The notes: a model not told the origin generated them from the sequence alone. 64,000 nucleotides of DNA from Plesiomonas shigelloides (GCF_900087055.1 NZ_LT575468.1:1178001-1242000), one strand, 5' to 3'. Counted from the first letter of the stretch, positions 47,937 to 57,751 are shown. Translations and numbers: made by a program.

Positions 47937-50114
47937 ATGAAACTGACTGCCACCCGCCTCGGACGCCGACTTTCGCAGCACCCTTTTCACACCGTTGAAG
48001 TGGTGAATGACGCCCTGTGCTTTAGCCGCGGTATGCTCACCGATGAGCGCCGTCATCAACTTCGCAATGAATCGCATCGCGATGCTCAATCTCGCAGTGA
48101 ACAGTTAATCGTCCCGTTTCGGCAGCTGCTCGCTATAGAAATACGCCGTGGCATTGTGTGGGGCGAGTTGCAAGTAGCGTTGGCAGAGGGCGAAACGATC
48201 ACCTTGCATGGCACCGATTGGAATGCCACCCGCGCATTTTGTGCCGAGTTGGAAAGCCGCTGGCAGCAGTGGACACAAGAGATGCTACCACTGGTGTTGC
48301 AAGCGCTGGCGCAAGCTGGGGGGCCACTGATCAGCCGCCTCAAAGCGTTGCGCTGGTTGGCCAACGATGAACTGCAACAGCTGCAGCAGACGATTTTGCA
48401 AGCATGGCAAGCATTACCGATAGCCCCACAGCGCGTAGCCTGTTTGGAGGCATGTGCGGAGCCCTTTAGCTTCTGCCAACGTTGGTTGGATGAAGGCGAA
48501 GAGCTGACGCGACGTTACAACCAGCAGTTTATCCAACGTCTGCGTCAGCAAGAGTTTGATTTGTTTGGTGGTTGCTTGCCGCCAGCCGCGCAGCCGACGG
48601 AATCGCAATTAGAGGCTTTGCTCCTTAACGAACCTCGGGTTCTGGTGCAGGGCATTGCCGGCAGCGGAAAAACCCATATTGCCGCTGCGCGCGCCGCATG
48701 GCTGATGCAACAAGAGGGCGCGCAAGCGTCGCAGATTTTGCTGTTAGCCGGCGCTCCCGCTAGCCGCGAGCAAATGTTGCAGGTGCTGCGCGCTACACTG
48801 GGCCAAGACGCGGAGTTACCCGCGATATGGCTGATGCATGAATTGGGCGCGCATATTGTGGCGCAGGCCGATAGCCGTAAGCTAAGCGAGCTCAATGCGT
48901 TAGAAACAGATCACACAGCGCGCTGCGCATTCTGGATTGCGCAGTGGCAAAACCAGTGCAGTGAGAAGGCCGCGCAAGCCAAAGGTTGGGCGCAGTGGTT
49001 AGGCGAAGAGTTGGGCTGGCCATTAGCGGAGGAGGTATTCTGGCAAGATCCTGTGCTATGCGCGCGATTAAGCGTTCGTCTCGATCGTTGGTTGATGTTG
49101 CTGCGTCGGCAGGCGGGCAGTCAGAAAAGTTGGCTTGAGTCGCAGGTGGATGAAGAGATGCAGCCAGCACTGCAGAAAAAACTGCGGCTACTGAATCCGC
49201 TGTTAAAAGCGTGGCGCACTCACCTCAAAGAGGCGCGTACCCAAGATAGTCTGACGCTAGAGCAGCAAGCGCAAGACTTGCTGGCGGCAGGCCGCTATGT
49301 CAGTTTGTTTACCCACATTATTTGCGACGATGCGCAGCTCTTGTCACCGCGGCAACTGGACTTGCTGCAACCGTTGGTCACGCATCGACAGACTCGTTTC
49401 TACGCCCTTGGCGATGATTGGCAGCGCATCACCCGTTATGTTGGCGATGGCACTTCGCTGCGCCGCGATGTTGCTGCCCGTTTTGGTGAGCCGTATTGCA
49501 TCACGCTTGATACCGATTTTCGCCAGCCTGCTGCGGCAGTGGCGGTGAATCAGCGTTTAGCGCAGCAGCACCCAGATTATCGGGATATCGAGTGGCATGG
49601 TGCCAACAGTGATACACCTAATAATGCGAGCAAACACCCAGTGCGCATTTTACCGGAAGGTGAATTAGAGCCACTGTTGGATTTACTCTCCGGCGTGTTG
49701 CAGCCAACGCAATCCGTGGTCATTAGCGGCCGCTCAGCTATACAGCGACCGGCTTGTGTGGACTACGCGGCGCGGCGCTGGCCACGCCTGTCTTTACGCT
49801 ATATCCCGCTGAATGAGTTGATAGGCATCGAGTGCGAGCACCTCATTTTGACGGGTTTGCAGGGCGGCAGTGAGGGCTTTCCGGCACCCGTGCGGGAAAC
49901 GCTGGTCGAGCAGGCACTGTTACCGCTCGCCGCATATTTTCCTGATGCCGAAGAGCGACGCTTATTGTATTTGGCGCTAACTCGGGCGCGGGCGAAAACC
50001 TGGCTGTTAGCCGCCGATTCCACTGATTACTCGGCGGAGCATAGCGTTGAACCTTCGCGGTTTTTGGCGCGCTTGCGCGAAGCTGACGTCCCGTTTTATC
50101 GGCGAGCACAATAA
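47937..50114 (+). CDS. helD: HelD-like superfamily 1 helicase with divergent motifs
   Basis: A 725-residue protein in the E. coli helD position, and aligned to DNA helicase IV (684 residues) along its length: LTATRLGRRLSQHPF, IRRGIVWGELQ, CSEKAAQAKGWAQWL, LGDDWQRITRYVG, PDAEERRLLYLALTRARA. Walker A (GIAGSGKT, 239-246) and motif VI are intact. Motif II reads CDDAQL (463-468) where helicase IV has VDEFQD, and motif V (622-632, YIPLNELIGIE) has lost TIHASKG; motif Ia is also altered. ATP hydrolysis or strand separation may be impaired. There is a single uninterrupted frame. Confidence 0.88.
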   Translation: MKLTATRLGRRLSQHPFHTVEVVNDALCFSRGMLTDERRHQLRNESHRDAQSRSEQLIVPFRQLLAIEIRRGIVWGELQVALAEGETITLHGTDWNATRAFCAELESRWQQWTQEMLPLVLQALAQAGGPLISRLKALRWLANDELQQLQQTILQAWQALPIAPQRVACLEACAEPFSFCQRWLDEGEELTRRYNQQFIQRLRQQEFDLFGGCLPPAAQPTESQLEALLLNEPRVLVQGIAGSGKTHIAAARAAWLMQQEGAQASQILLLAGAPASREQMLQVLRATLGQDAELPAIWLMHELGAHIVAQADSRKLSELNALETDHTARCAFWIAQWQNQCSEKAAQAKGWAQWLGEELGWPLAEEVFWQDPVLCARLSVRLDRWLMLLRRQAGSQKSWLESQVDEEMQPALQKKLRLLNPLLKAWRTHLKEARTQDSLTLEQQAQDLLAAGRYVSLFTHIICDDAQLLSPRQLDLLQPLVTHRQTRFYALGDDWQRITRYVGDGTSLRRDVAARFGEPYCITLDTDFRQPAAAVAVNQRLAQQHPDYRDIEWHGANSDTPNNASKHPVRILPEGELEPLLDLLSGVLQPTQSVVISGRSAIQRPACVDYAARRWPRLSLRYIPLNELIGIECEHLILTGLQGGSEGFPAPVRETLVEQALLPLAAYFPDAEERRLLYLALTRARAKTWLLAADSTDYSAEHSVEPSRFLARLREADVPFYRRAQ

Positions 50115-50301
50115 TTACGATGCTCGATGAGGCCAATCATTGGCCATTGAGTATTAGGTATTGGCCATGGCTGGTATCGAGTATTGAATAGCCACGGTAG
50201 CCATACAGGGTCACAAATTGGTGCTATGGTGGGGCAGTACGGTCAATTTCTACGCCGCTAACTATGCTGACGCCACGCCAGTGCAATAACAGGAGAGTGC
50301 T

Positions 50302-50694
50302 ATGTTAACCCTTTGCTCGCTCGACCATTTGGTTCTCACCGTGCAAGACATCGAGCGTACGGTCGATTTTTATCAGGATATTCTGGGCATGCATGCCGAG
50401 ACGTTTGGCAAAGAGCAGCGCACGGCTTTGCACTTTGGTGAGCAAAAGATCAATTTGCATCCTGCCGCTAGACCTATTCAACCCTGTGCCGCGACCCCGA
50501 TGCCGGGCAGTGCCGATCTCTGTTTATTGACCAAAACGCCGTTAGATGAAGCGATGCGCTGGGTTAAAGCCAATGGCGTTCAGATAGAAGAAGGGCCGGT
50601 ACAGCGCACTGGCGCAACCGGCCCTCTATTATCGTTCTATATCCGCGATCCCGATGGCAACCTGATAGAGATTGCTAATCGCTTGGTATCCTAA
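50302..50694 (+). CDS. VOC-family (glyoxalase-like) protein
   Basis: A 130-residue vicinal-oxygen-chelate protein with paired beta-alpha-beta motifs: LDHLVLTVQDIERTVDFYQDILGM at the start and FYIRDPDGNLIEI at the end. His9 and the terminal Glu are likely metal ligands. It resembles the group annotated as virulence protein STM3117-like or glyoxalase/dioxygenase; substrate unknown. AGGAG lies six bases before the ATG. It converges on mgsA. Confidence 0.9.
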   Translation: MLTLCSLDHLVLTVQDIERTVDFYQDILGMHAETFGKEQRTALHFGEQKINLHPAARPIQPCAATPMPGSADLCLLTKTPLDEAMRWVKANGVQIEEGPVQRTGATGPLLSFYIRDPDGNLIEIANRLVS

Positions 50695-50780
50695 CGCGGC
50701 ATACTATTTTTTTGTATAGCGTTAGTAAATTGCGTCCGTGAAGCGCGTTTCTGAACCGATAGCTAACTGATAGCTAAGAA

Positions 50781-51239
50781 TCAGCCAAGACGCTCGCTCA
50801 GGTAGCGCTGGTAATCAGGGATCTCAATGTCGACCGGCTCATTGAACAGGTGGGACTTGATCAGGAAATTGGCGGTAGCGCGGTTGGTGGCAACCGGAAT
50901 ATTCCACACGGCAGAAATACGCAGCAGCGCTTTGACGTCGGGATCGTGCGGCACGGCATTGAGTGGGTCCCAGAAGAAGAACAGCACATCAATTTTGCCT
51001 TCGGAAATGTACGCGCCCAATTGCTGATCGCCGCCCATCGGGCCGCTCAGCAGGCTATGAATGGAAAGACCGGTGGCGCGGGAAATCAGGGAACCGGTGG
51101 TTCCGGTGGCATACAAATCGTGGTTGCGCAGGGTGTCGATATTTTCTTCAACCCAGCGCAGCAGGGCCTCTTTGCAGTGGTCATGGGCCACCAGTGCAAC
51201 CTGCTTGCGGGCCTGCATCGTACGGGTTGTGATATACAT
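50781..51239 (-). CDS. mgsA: Methylglyoxal synthase
   Basis: A 152-residue enzyme (E. coli 152) converting dihydroxyacetone phosphate to methylglyoxal and phosphate, a bypass of lower glycolysis under phosphate limitation. [41 protein letters not shown] (catalytic Asp) and [21 protein letters not shown] are conserved. Two ATGs are adjacent at 51239 and 51242, with AAGGA upstream; 51239 gives the E. coli length. Located beside yccT/yccU, as in E. coli. Confidence 0.97.
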   Translation of the reverse strand: MYITTRTMQARKQVALVAHDHCKEALLRWVEENIDTLRNHDLYATGTTGSLISRATGLSIHSLLSGPMGGDQQLGAYISEGKIDVLFFFWDPLNAVPHDPDVKALLRISAVWNIPVATNRATANFLIKSHLFNEPVDIEIPDYQRYLSERLG

Positions 51240-51367
51240 CATGCGTTCCTTCCTGAAATCTCTGCACAAGAAATCGGTACAACACCGATTTCCGGCACGG
51301 TAACTGACTATACAGCCACAGGCTGTGAATTCTCAGACAAACCGTGCCGGATCAGCGCAGGGCAGGA

Positions 51368-52057
51368 TTACGGACGAGCGTGATCTTTAGCCCAGTTCAT
51401 AAAGCGCTGCTGGGTTTTGGCATCGGCTTGCTGGAACCAGTACTGTAACATTTGCTCCGGCACATTTTCACCCTGCAAGGTAACAGTTTGCTGGGTAACC
51501 GCGGTATTTGCGGCAGTTGCCGCACCGGCTGCTACCGGAATGGCCAAGGTCGCGGTCATGGCTGGTGCCAAGTTGGCTACGGCAGCCGCAGAGCTGGAGT
51601 GGTTATAGGTTGCCAGAGCTTCTTGGATATTGCGGGATGACATCAAGCCATCAACGGCCAGCACGTCTGATTTGTACGGGACAGTTTTGCCGTTTTGGTC
51701 GACCAAACGGAAATCCAGTGATTGATTGAAGCGCTTACCATCGCTATCGGTATTCAGCTTTGGCAGCTCGATAGTCAGTTTTTGATCGGCGCTGGCATCG
51801 AATGACGCCACAATCGGTGCTGAGGTAAACAGAGTTTGGTCAGAGCCGGAGCGAACAATCTTCTCAACGCGGAACAGGATCTGGCTGGTCTCGTTTGGCA
51901 GATTCACGTGTGGGGTGCTTTTCAGCAGTCCGCTGGGCACTTTCTGGCCGTCTACCATCAGCAATTCAACGTCAGTTGGAACAGTTAAGCTGGCTGCCAG
52001 AGCCGGAGTTGCACAGGACAGGGCCAGCATCCCAGCGTAAAGATGGCTCAATTTCAT
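51368..52057 (-). CDS. yccT: YccT/CsgI-family periplasmic protein (DUF2057)
   Basis: A 229-residue protein with a Sec signal peptide ending ATPALAA, then the DUF2057 domain. LTVPTDVELLMVDGQKV and a C-terminal segment LQYWFQQADAKTQQRFMNWA match the YccT family. In Salmonella YccT (CsgI) inhibits curli assembly. A central Ala-rich stretch (about 150-180) is less conserved. GGAG-like AAGGAGA lies upstream of the ATG at 52055-52057. The gene is divergent from yccU. Confidence 0.9.
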   Translation of the reverse strand: MKLSHLYAGMLALSCATPALAASLTVPTDVELLMVDGQKVPSGLLKSTPHVNLPNETSQILFRVEKIVRSGSDQTLFTSAPIVASFDASADQKLTIELPKLNTDSDGKRFNQSLDFRLVDQNGKTVPYKSDVLAVDGLMSSRNIQEALATYNHSSSAAAVANLAPAMTATLAIPVAAGAATAANTAVTQQTVTLQGENVPEQMLQYWFQQADAKTQQRFMNWAKDHARP

Positions 52058-52258
52058 TATTATCTCCTTAAGGTTGCCGGTTCTTACAGGCCACTGCAGA
52101 TCTTTCCGGCTTAAATGCTATACAGCAATACAGATGCATAAAACTGTGAGCAAAAGATGCCGAATCATACAACACTTTGCAATCACTTCCTGAGCCGGAT
52201 ATAACAGTGTGACTAAGATCATATCGTCTTTTGCGAATTATCGTAACAGGAGGTTTCC

Positions 52259-52675
52259 ATGCACGAAGACTTGATCCGTGAGGTATTACAGTCGACGCGA
52301 ACCATTGCACTGGTGGGGGCGAGTCATAAGCCGGAGCGACCAAGTTATCGCGTGATGGCGTACTTGCTTGAGCAAGGGTATCACGTCATTCCGGTTAATC
52401 CGGGGTTGGCGGGGCAGAAATTACTGGGGCAGGAAGTCAAACGCACGCTGGCGGAGATTGATGAACCGGTCGATATGGTGGATGTTTTTCGCAGTGCCGA
52501 TGCGGCTTATGAGATTGCTGGTGAAGCCATCGCTATTGGCGCTAAATCGCTGTGGCTGCAGTTAGGGGTGATTAACGAAGAGGCGGCGGCGTTGGCACAA
52601 GCGGCGGGGTTAAAGGTGGTGATGGATCACTGCCCGAAAATTGAAATTCCGCGTTTAGGTTTAGAGAAAGCCTGA
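52259..52675 (+). CDS. yccU: CoA-binding protein YccU
   Basis: A 138-residue Rossmann-fold protein of the CoA-binding domain family (E. coli YccU 137). IALVGASHKPERPSYRVMAYL, VIPVNPGL and LWLQLGVINEEAA are typical. Function is unknown. AGGAGG precedes the ATG by about five bases. It converges on hspQ through the terminator at 52697-52746. Confidence 0.94.
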   Translation: MHEDLIREVLQSTRTIALVGASHKPERPSYRVMAYLLEQGYHVIPVNPGLAGQKLLGQEVKRTLAEIDEPVDMVDVFRSADAAYEIAGEAIAIGAKSLWLQLGVINEEAAALAQAAGLKVVMDHCPKIEIPRLGLEKA

Positions 52676-52696
52676 TACGCGTGCTTCACTTCGCCT

Positions 52697-52746
52697 AAAA
52701 AAAGAGCCACATCATTTGCTATTGGGCATCGATGTGGCCTTTGTGT
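52697..52746. terminator. Terminator between yccU and hspQ
   Basis: GCCACATC ... GATGTGGC (52706-52713 and 52731-52738), 17-base loop, A-run on the left and T-rich on the right. Confidence 0.7.
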
Positions 52747-52783
52747 TTGGTGCAAGATTTTGAGCATCAGCGCTGTGCATGTA

Positions 52784-53101
52784 TTAATGCAGCGCCCGAT
52801 TTTTTTCCAACTCTTCGACAATGGTGTCGGCCAAATCGTCTAAGTTGGGTTGGTCGGGGTGCAGTGGCAATGTTTCGCGATCCAGCTGCATCTCGGCAAT
52901 ATACGTGTGAACCGGCTCGCCCTCTTCATTCTCCATGACCACGTGATACCACGGAGCCAAGCGAAGGGCATCATCAATCCCCATTTCTGCCGGGGTCGGT
53001 TTTTGCAGTGAATATTCGGCGTCTACGTCCAGGATGACACCGAGAGAGCCCAGCATCTTGTGGCGAACCTGCTGGCCGGGTTTAAATTTCACGGCAATCA
53101 T
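52784..53101 (-). CDS. hspQ: Heat shock protein HspQ
   Basis: A 105-residue protein matching HspQ (YccV), which is a Lon protease specificity factor and helps degrade DnaA mutant protein. AVKFKPGQQVRHKMLGSLGVILDVD, APWYHVVMENEEGEPVHTYIAE are conserved. GGAGG lies five bases before the ATG at 53099-53101. Neighbours rlmI and yccU are as in E. coli. Confidence 0.96.
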   Translation of the reverse strand: MIAVKFKPGQQVRHKMLGSLGVILDVDAEYSLQKPTPAEMGIDDALRLAPWYHVVMENEEGEPVHTYIAEMQLDRETLPLHPDQPNLDDLADTIVEELEKNRALH

Positions 53102-53470
53102 GATGACCTCCTAAAAAATCTGACGTCTTACCTCTTAATCTGGGGGAGTAATCGGATAATTTCAAGAGCGTAACCGTAATCTTATTGCTTCTTACTCTCT
53201 ATTAGACCGCGCATGTTATCGCTTGCTCCCGCCCTGAGCAGCAAAAGCGTAAAAATAAATGATGTTGGATGTTTTAGAGAAAACAGTAAGAAATAACAAA
53301 TAGATAGAGGGAAGTCGCTATGGAAAAAATCGCTACAGAAGAAAAGCAGAGGCAAAAGGAAAAACAAAAAAGGATATGAAGAAGTAGCGCTGGGTAGTGT
53401 GGGGCACTACCACCCAGCACAAAGCAAACGGCCACTGCATGGAAGTACAGTGACCGAATCGGCAGCGTGC
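53102..53470. other. Intergenic region between hspQ and rlmI
   Basis: About 370 bases. It contains an A-rich minus-strand T-rich stretch, a possible 19-codon plus-strand open frame (53320-53379) and a hairpin (GCTGGGTAGTG at 53389 pairing with CACTACC and ACCCAGC to 53418) that may end rlmI transcripts although its T-run is poor. Confidence 0.45.
53320..53379 (+). CDS. Possible 19-residue Lys/Glu/Gln-rich peptide
   Basis: ATG at 53320 and TGA at 53377-53379 encode a highly charged peptide (MEKIATEEKQRQKEKQKRI). GAGGGAAG lies about eight bases upstream. No similarity is recognised and chance is likely in such A-rich DNA. Confidence 0.2.
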   Translation: MEKIATEEKQRQKEKQKRI

Positions 53471-54661
53471 TTAGATCACGCGGCAGGCGAAGCCTTTCAG
53501 GTACAGACCTTCTGGGTAGGTACTCAGTACAGGGTGATCTGCTGCTTGCGTGAATTGCTCAACGAATTGCACTTCACGTTTGGCATCCAGCGCAGCGTCG
53601 GCCAGAATTTTCTGGAACAGGCCAGATTCCATCAGACCTGAGCAAGAGTAGGTCAGCAGCGTACCGCCCGGATTGAGCAGTTGCATGGCCAGCATGTTGA
53701 TGTCTTTGTAACCACGGCAGCCGCCAGCCAGTTGGCCTTTGTTTTCAATGAACTTTGGTGGATCCATGATGATCACATCAAACTTCTCGCCCTGCTCACG
53801 GTATTCACGCAGCAGCTTGAAGACATCAGCGCGAACGAACTCGGCGCGGCTCATATCAAAACCGTTCAGCTCGGCGTTTTGACGGGCGATATCCAGCGCT
53901 GGCTGGGATACATCCACGTTCACCACTTGCTTACAGTTGCCTTTCAGAGCAAACAGGCCAAACGCGCCGGTATAGCAGAAGCAGTTCAGCACTTTTTTGC
54001 CATTCACATAACGGCTGGCCGCCAAACGGCTTTCACGCTGATCAAGGTAGAAACCGGTTTTGTGACCTTCTTTGATATCCACCAGAATTTGCACGCCATT
54101 TTCACGAATTGGCAGCAGTTTTGGTGGCTCTTCACCGTGCAGCAAACCGGTCACTTGCTTTAAGCCTTCTTTCTTACGCACGGCGACATCAGAGCGCTCA
54201 TAGATGTTGCACTCTGGATAGCATTCGCGCAGGGCATTCATCAGGTTCAGCCGCTGGAACTCTGCACCGGATGAGAGCAGCTGCAGCACCAAAAAGTTAT
54301 CGTAACGGTCAATGGTGATCCCTGGCAGGCCATCAGATTCACCGGCAATCAGGCGATAACCGGTCAGGTCATCACGCGCTGCGACCACATTACGCCACTG
54401 CTGGGCTTGCTGCAGGCGGCGAACAAAGAAATCTTGATCGATCTGCTCGTCACGATCGAATGTCCACACGCGGCCGCGAATTTGCGAGTCAGCGGACCAT
54501 GCCGCACGGGCCAGCCAGTTGCCGCCTTTGTCAAAAACATCCAGCGTCTCACCGGACAACGGTTTGCCTTCCACGCGCTCGATGGCACCGGAGAAGATCC
54601 ACGGGTGGCGGCGGAGTAATGATTTTTCCCGGCCTTTGGCCAGAATGATACGTGCAGACAT
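53471..54661 (-). CDS. rlmI: 23S rRNA m5C1962 methyltransferase RlmI
   Basis: A 396-residue SAM-dependent methyltransferase (E. coli RlmI/YccW). It has an N-terminal PUA domain ([23 protein letters not shown]), a central domain, and the Rossmann domain with [34 protein letters not shown] and the catalytic-loop DPPKF. It methylates C1962 in 23S rRNA. The ATG is at 54659-54661. It is divergent from acyP. Confidence 0.97.
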   Translation of the reverse strand: MSARIILAKGREKSLLRRHPWIFSGAIERVEGKPLSGETLDVFDKGGNWLARAAWSADSQIRGRVWTFDRDEQIDQDFFVRRLQQAQQWRNVVAARDDLTGYRLIAGESDGLPGITIDRYDNFLVLQLLSSGAEFQRLNLMNALRECYPECNIYERSDVAVRKKEGLKQVTGLLHGEEPPKLLPIRENGVQILVDIKEGHKTGFYLDQRESRLAASRYVNGKKVLNCFCYTGAFGLFALKGNCKQVVNVDVSQPALDIARQNAELNGFDMSRAEFVRADVFKLLREYREQGEKFDVIIMDPPKFIENKGQLAGGCRGYKDINMLAMQLLNPGGTLLTYSCSGLMESGLFQKILADAALDAKREVQFVEQFTQAADHPVLSTYPEGLYLKGFACRVI

Positions 54662-54822
54662 GGTTATATGCTCAGCAGGAACGGTAAATAGAAATGGGGC
54701 GCTATTCTCGGTGACACGCGCAAGAAATGCAATCTGAGTTCAGTATCACGTCTTGTCGTTATTCAGCCGGATATCCGCTCGATTATAGGCGATACTCAAA
54801 AGAGGGGACAGCAGGAGGGGAC

Positions 54823-55095
54823 ATGAGCAATATCAGCATGAAAATCTCGGTAGCCGGTCATGTGCAAGGCGTGGGATTTCGTTACTTCACCCAACAAAAA
54901 GCGTTGGCGATGGGGATCAAAGGCTATGCCAAAAACCTCAACGATGGGCGTGTCGAGGTACTGGCTTGTGGCGATGAGGAGACGATCAACCGCTTTATTA
55001 ACTGGCTCAGCGAAGGCCCCCGTTCTGCCACCGTTGAGTGTTTGATGGCAGAAGAGGTACCCTTTTGCGAATTGGGAGAATTTGAAATCCGTTAA
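54823..55095 (+). CDS. acyP: Acylphosphatase
   Basis: A 90-residue acylphosphatase (E. coli YccX 92). The catalytic Arg is in [12 protein letters not shown] and the catalytic Asn in [13 protein letters not shown]. It hydrolyses the carboxyl-phosphate bond of acyl phosphates. The ATG at 54823 has a near-perfect AGGAGGGG upstream; an open frame continues upstream to 54727 without similarity. Its stop overlaps the tusE stop by convergent overlap. Confidence 0.96.
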   Translation: MSNISMKISVAGHVQGVGFRYFTQQKALAMGIKGYAKNLNDGRVEVLACGDEETINRFINWLSEGPRSATVECLMAEEVPFCELGEFEIR

Positions 55096-55430
55096 ATACA
55101 CTTAACCGGTTTCGGCAAACCCGCAATCTTGGTGGCCTGTTTGGCAGGACCTTCAGGGAACAGCTTATACAGATAGCGGCTGTTACCTTTTTCCTCGCCA
55201 TACTTTTGAGCCATGGCTTTCACCAGCATACGAATGGCCGGTGAGGTGTTGTATTCTTGGTAAAACTCGCGCACAAAGTGCACCACTTCCCAGTGTGCTT
55301 CGGATAACGCAATTCCTTCACGTTCGGCGATCAACAGCGCGAGCGCTTCGCTCCAGTCCTGACTGTTTTTAAGATAACCGTGGGCATCGGTATCGATCAC
55401 ACGTCCTGCAAATTCCAAAGGAGATGTCAT
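55092..55430 (-). CDS. tusE: Sulfurtransferase TusE
   Basis: A 112-residue DsrC-like protein. The penultimate cysteine (PKPVKCI, Cys111) is the sulfur carrier. TusE takes sulfur from TusBCD and passes it to MnmA for 2-thiouridine synthesis in t[25 protein letters not shown] is the family core. AAGGAG lies upstream of the ATG at 55428-55430. It converges on acyP with a 4-base overlap (stop codons), the same gene pair as in E. coli. Confidence 0.96.
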   Translation of the reverse strand: MTSPLEFAGRVIDTDAHGYLKNSQDWSEALALLIAEREGIALSEAHWEVVHFVREFYQEYNTSPAIRMLVKAMAQKYGEEKGNSRYLYKLFPEGPAKQATKIAGLPKPVKCI

Positions 55431-55491
55431 GCCTTTCAGGCTCCGGTGTCAAGGATTCAAAGGGAAGGTATTTTGCGCTGAAATCCACAAA

Positions 55492-55521
55492 AAACAAACC
55501 CTGCCTTAGCAGGGTTTGTTG
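55492..55521 (-). terminator. yccA terminator
   Basis: On the minus strand AACAAACCCTGC-TAAG-GCAGGGTTTGTT is followed by a T-run (complement of AAAAAA at about 55488-55493). Confidence 0.88.
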
Positions 55522-55560
55522 GGTGTACGTGAAAGTCGGTATTCACGCCATTGTCATCAC

Positions 55561-56217
55561 TTATTCGTCACGCATGATGCCCAGAATGCTGAGCAGGCTG
55601 ACAAACAGGTTATACAGGGAAACGTACAGGCTCACTGTCGCGCGAATATAGTTAGTTTCGCCGCCGTGAATGATGTTGCTGGTTTCAAACAAAATCATCC
55701 CAGAAGAGAACAGAACAAACAGGGCACTGATTGCCAGATGCATGGCTGGCATCTGCAGGAAAATCCCCGCGACCATCAGCACCAGCAGCGCGATAGCGCC
55801 AGCAGTTAACATACCGCCCATAAAGGACATGTCTTTACGGGTAGTCAGCACGTAAGCCGAGCAGCTAAAGAACACCAACGCCGTTCCGCCCAGCGCAGTC
55901 AGGATCACATCACCGGCACCGGCTTTCAGGAACATTCCCAGCAATGGGCCTAAGGTGTAGCCCATGAAACCGGTCAGCGCGAATGTAGCGACCAGACCTT
56001 TAGCACTGTTGGCATAGCGTTGGGTTAAGAAAAACAGGCCATAAAAACCGACCAGCGTCAGAATCATTCCCGGACGTGGCCAACCCATCAGCATGCTGGT
56101 GGTGGCGACGGCCGCAGAAAAGGCGAGGGTTAAGCCCAACAGGAAATAGGTATTACGCAATACCTTGTGGGTACTTAACAGGCTCGTTTCACGTTGCGTG
56201 ATAACGATAGGTTCCAT
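55561..56217 (-). CDS. yccA: Bax inhibitor-1/YccA-family membrane protein
   Basis: A 218-residue protein with seven membrane segments of the BI-1 family, matching E. coli YccA (219). [24 protein letters not shown] at the start and [14 protein letters not shown] plus a charged tail (MRDE) at the end are typical. YccA interacts with and is degraded by FtsH and can inhibit it. AGGAAT lies upstream of the ATG at 56215-56217. serT lies just upstream, as in E. coli. Confidence 0.95.
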   Translation of the reverse strand: MEPIVITQRETSLLSTHKVLRNTYFLLGLTLAFSAAVATTSMLMGWPRPGMILTLVGFYGLFFLTQRYANSAKGLVATFALTGFMGYTLGPLLGMFLKAGAGDVILTALGGTALVFFSCSAYVLTTRKDMSFMGGMLTAGAIALLVLMVAGIFLQMPAMHLAISALFVLFSSGMILFETSNIIHGGETNYIRATVSLYVSLYNLFVSLLSILGIMRDE

Positions 56218-56567
56218 GGTCTATTCCTTCTTCAAATCAAAAGTTATTGAGAACAAAATAAAAAAACACAACGTACATGCGGTACGTGCTAATCAATCAA
56301 AGGCCGCATAACGGCAAACGGGTGACGTTCTTTAATTGCGTCGCCTCATTAACGTGATGTGTTGCTTATTACGTGAGTGACAGGGCTACCTGTTACCCGG
56401 CGATGATAGCGGATTCTTACCCACTACGAGATAAATATGCGGGCAGATGTGATCTGTTTCAAGTCTCGTGCGGATTAAAAAGCAGCAAACTGCATGAAAT
56501 CTCAGCAAACAGTTCAGCGAGGCTTTACATTCACGGCAGTGACGATTATAGTGCGCCTCAATAAAAC
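56218..56567. other. Region between yccA and tRNA-Ser
   Basis: About 350 bases without a gene. It should contain the yccA promoter and the promoter of the tRNA gene; I could not fix either with confidence. Confidence 0.4.
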
Positions 56568-56655
56568 GGAAGAGTGGCCGAGTGGTTGAAGGCACCGGTC
56601 TTGAAAACCGGCGACGCGAAAGCGTTCTAGAGTTCGAATCTCTACTCTTCCGCCA
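56568..56655 (+). tRNA. serT: tRNA-Ser(UGA)
   Basis: An 88-nt tRNA with acceptor GGAAGAG pairing CTCTTCC, discriminator G and encoded CCA (56653-56655). The anticodon loop CTTGAAA gives anticodon UGA. A long variable arm (GACGCGAAAGCGTTC) identifies a class II serine tRNA. E. coli serT lies in the same place beside yccA. Confidence 0.97.
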
Positions 56656-56662
56656 AATTTCG

Positions 56663-56696
56663 AAACCCCGTTGCTGAAAAGCAACGGGGTTTTTTG
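56663..56696 (+). terminator. tRNA-Ser terminator
   Basis: AAACCCCGTTGC-TGAAAA-GCAACGGGGTTTTTT hairpin 8 bases past the tRNA. Confidence 0.94.
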
Positions 56697-56974
56697 CTTT
56701 CTAGCTTGCACATATATCCCATACGCGGTGATGCTAGGATACCGATGTGCTCATGTCGCTAACGGCGGTGCTGGGCTCGTTGGTATTGGAATGCGGTTTG
56801 GTGTGAAATAAGGTGCGATATTGAAATGCTGAGTGAGGCGTTGAGTTAGATTTTGTGGCGTTGCGCTATCTTCAGTAGCGATATGGCAATGTATCGATAT
56901 GGCCACACTGCCGGCAGGGACCGGCAGAGCGAGAGACGTTAGTCAGAGCTTATCCGTGCATGAATGTCACGCAC
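56697..56974. other. Region between tRNA-Ser and narP
   Basis: No gene seen. CTGCCGG-CAGGGA-CCGGCAG at about 56911-56930 is a small hairpin after the narP stop on the minus strand, without a T-run. Confidence 0.4.
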
Positions 56975-57640
56975 TTAAGACGACCACTGATTTTTATATT
57001 CTAGATACAGCACGGTAGCGGCAACCCGTGAACGAACGTTCAGTTTGCGCAGCAGGTTACGCACGTGCACTTTCACGGTCTCTTCCGAAATGAATTGTTC
57101 AGCGGCAATTTGCTTGTTAGACATGCCACGAGCAACCCCTTGCAGGATGTCCATTTCACGTTGCGTTAATTCGGCCAGTGGATCGGTAATTTGGGTGCGC
57201 GAGCTCAAATAGCCCGACACGGTTTCGCTGAACACCTGTTGCCCTTGTGCTGCTTCACAAATTTGGCTGAGCAGCAATTCTGGCTCGCTGTCTTTCAGCA
57301 GGTAGCCATCAGCGCCTGCATCGACCAGCGCATACACATCGCTGCGCGCATCAGAAACGGTCAGGATAATAATGCGCGCATCAATGCCTTCATTACGTAG
57401 CGCATGCAGGGTATCTAGCCCAGATAACCCCTTCATGTTCAAATCCAGCAGGATGATATCTGGTTGAGTACGGCCAGCCAGCGCAATAGCTTCACTGCCA
57501 CTGCTGGCTTCGGCAACGATATCAAACGTCGGCTCTAGCTCCAGTAACTGACGCAGACCACGGCGCATCAACGGGTGATCATCCACAATCATCACGCTGT
57601 ACGTGGCGGTGGTGTTCGGTGTGGTGTGGTTGGTATCCAT
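56975..57640 (-). CDS. narP: Nitrate/nitrite response regulator NarP
   Basis: A 221-residue NarL/FixJ-type regulator. The receiver has VMIVDDHPLMRRGLRQLLELEP, phosphoacceptor Asp in DIILLDLNMKG, and a C-terminal LuxR-type helix-turn-helix with EMDILQGVARGMSNKQIA and EETVKVHVRNLLRKLNVRSR. It is closer to NarP than NarL by these segments. The ATG at 57638-57640 has AGGA nine bases upstream; the open frame extends 26 codons further without similarity. It follows narQ by 204 bases on the same strand. Confidence 0.94.
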   Translation of the reverse strand: MDTNHTTPNTTATYSVMIVDDHPLMRRGLRQLLELEPTFDIVAEASSGSEAIALAGRTQPDIILLDLNMKGLSGLDTLHALRNEGIDARIIILTVSDARSDVYALVDAGADGYLLKDSEPELLLSQICEAAQGQQVFSETVSGYLSSRTQITDPLAELTQREMDILQGVARGMSNKQIAAEQFISEETVKVHVRNLLRKLNVRSRVAATVLYLEYKNQWSS

Positions 57641-57751
57641 CAATTCTGTCCTAATTTTTGCGTGTCGGTTTATCGGCAGTAAACCAACGTTGTCTGAGTC
57701 GAAATAGCTAAACCCCATTTGTTATTCTGGGATGGATCTTCAGAGCATGTT

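Noticed and set aside
47937..50114. helD as a pseudogene
   Set aside because: The frame is intact, length is full and most of the protein aligns with HelD; only certain motifs differ.
50131..50145. GGCCAATCATTGGCC palindrome after helD as a terminator
   Set aside because: No T-run follows on either strand; it is noted only as an inverted repeat.
52208..52223. CRP-like site TGTGA-CTAAGA-TCATA between yccT and yccU
   Set aside because: One half-site deviates (TCATA for TCACA) and flanking symmetry is weak; not strong enough to annotate.
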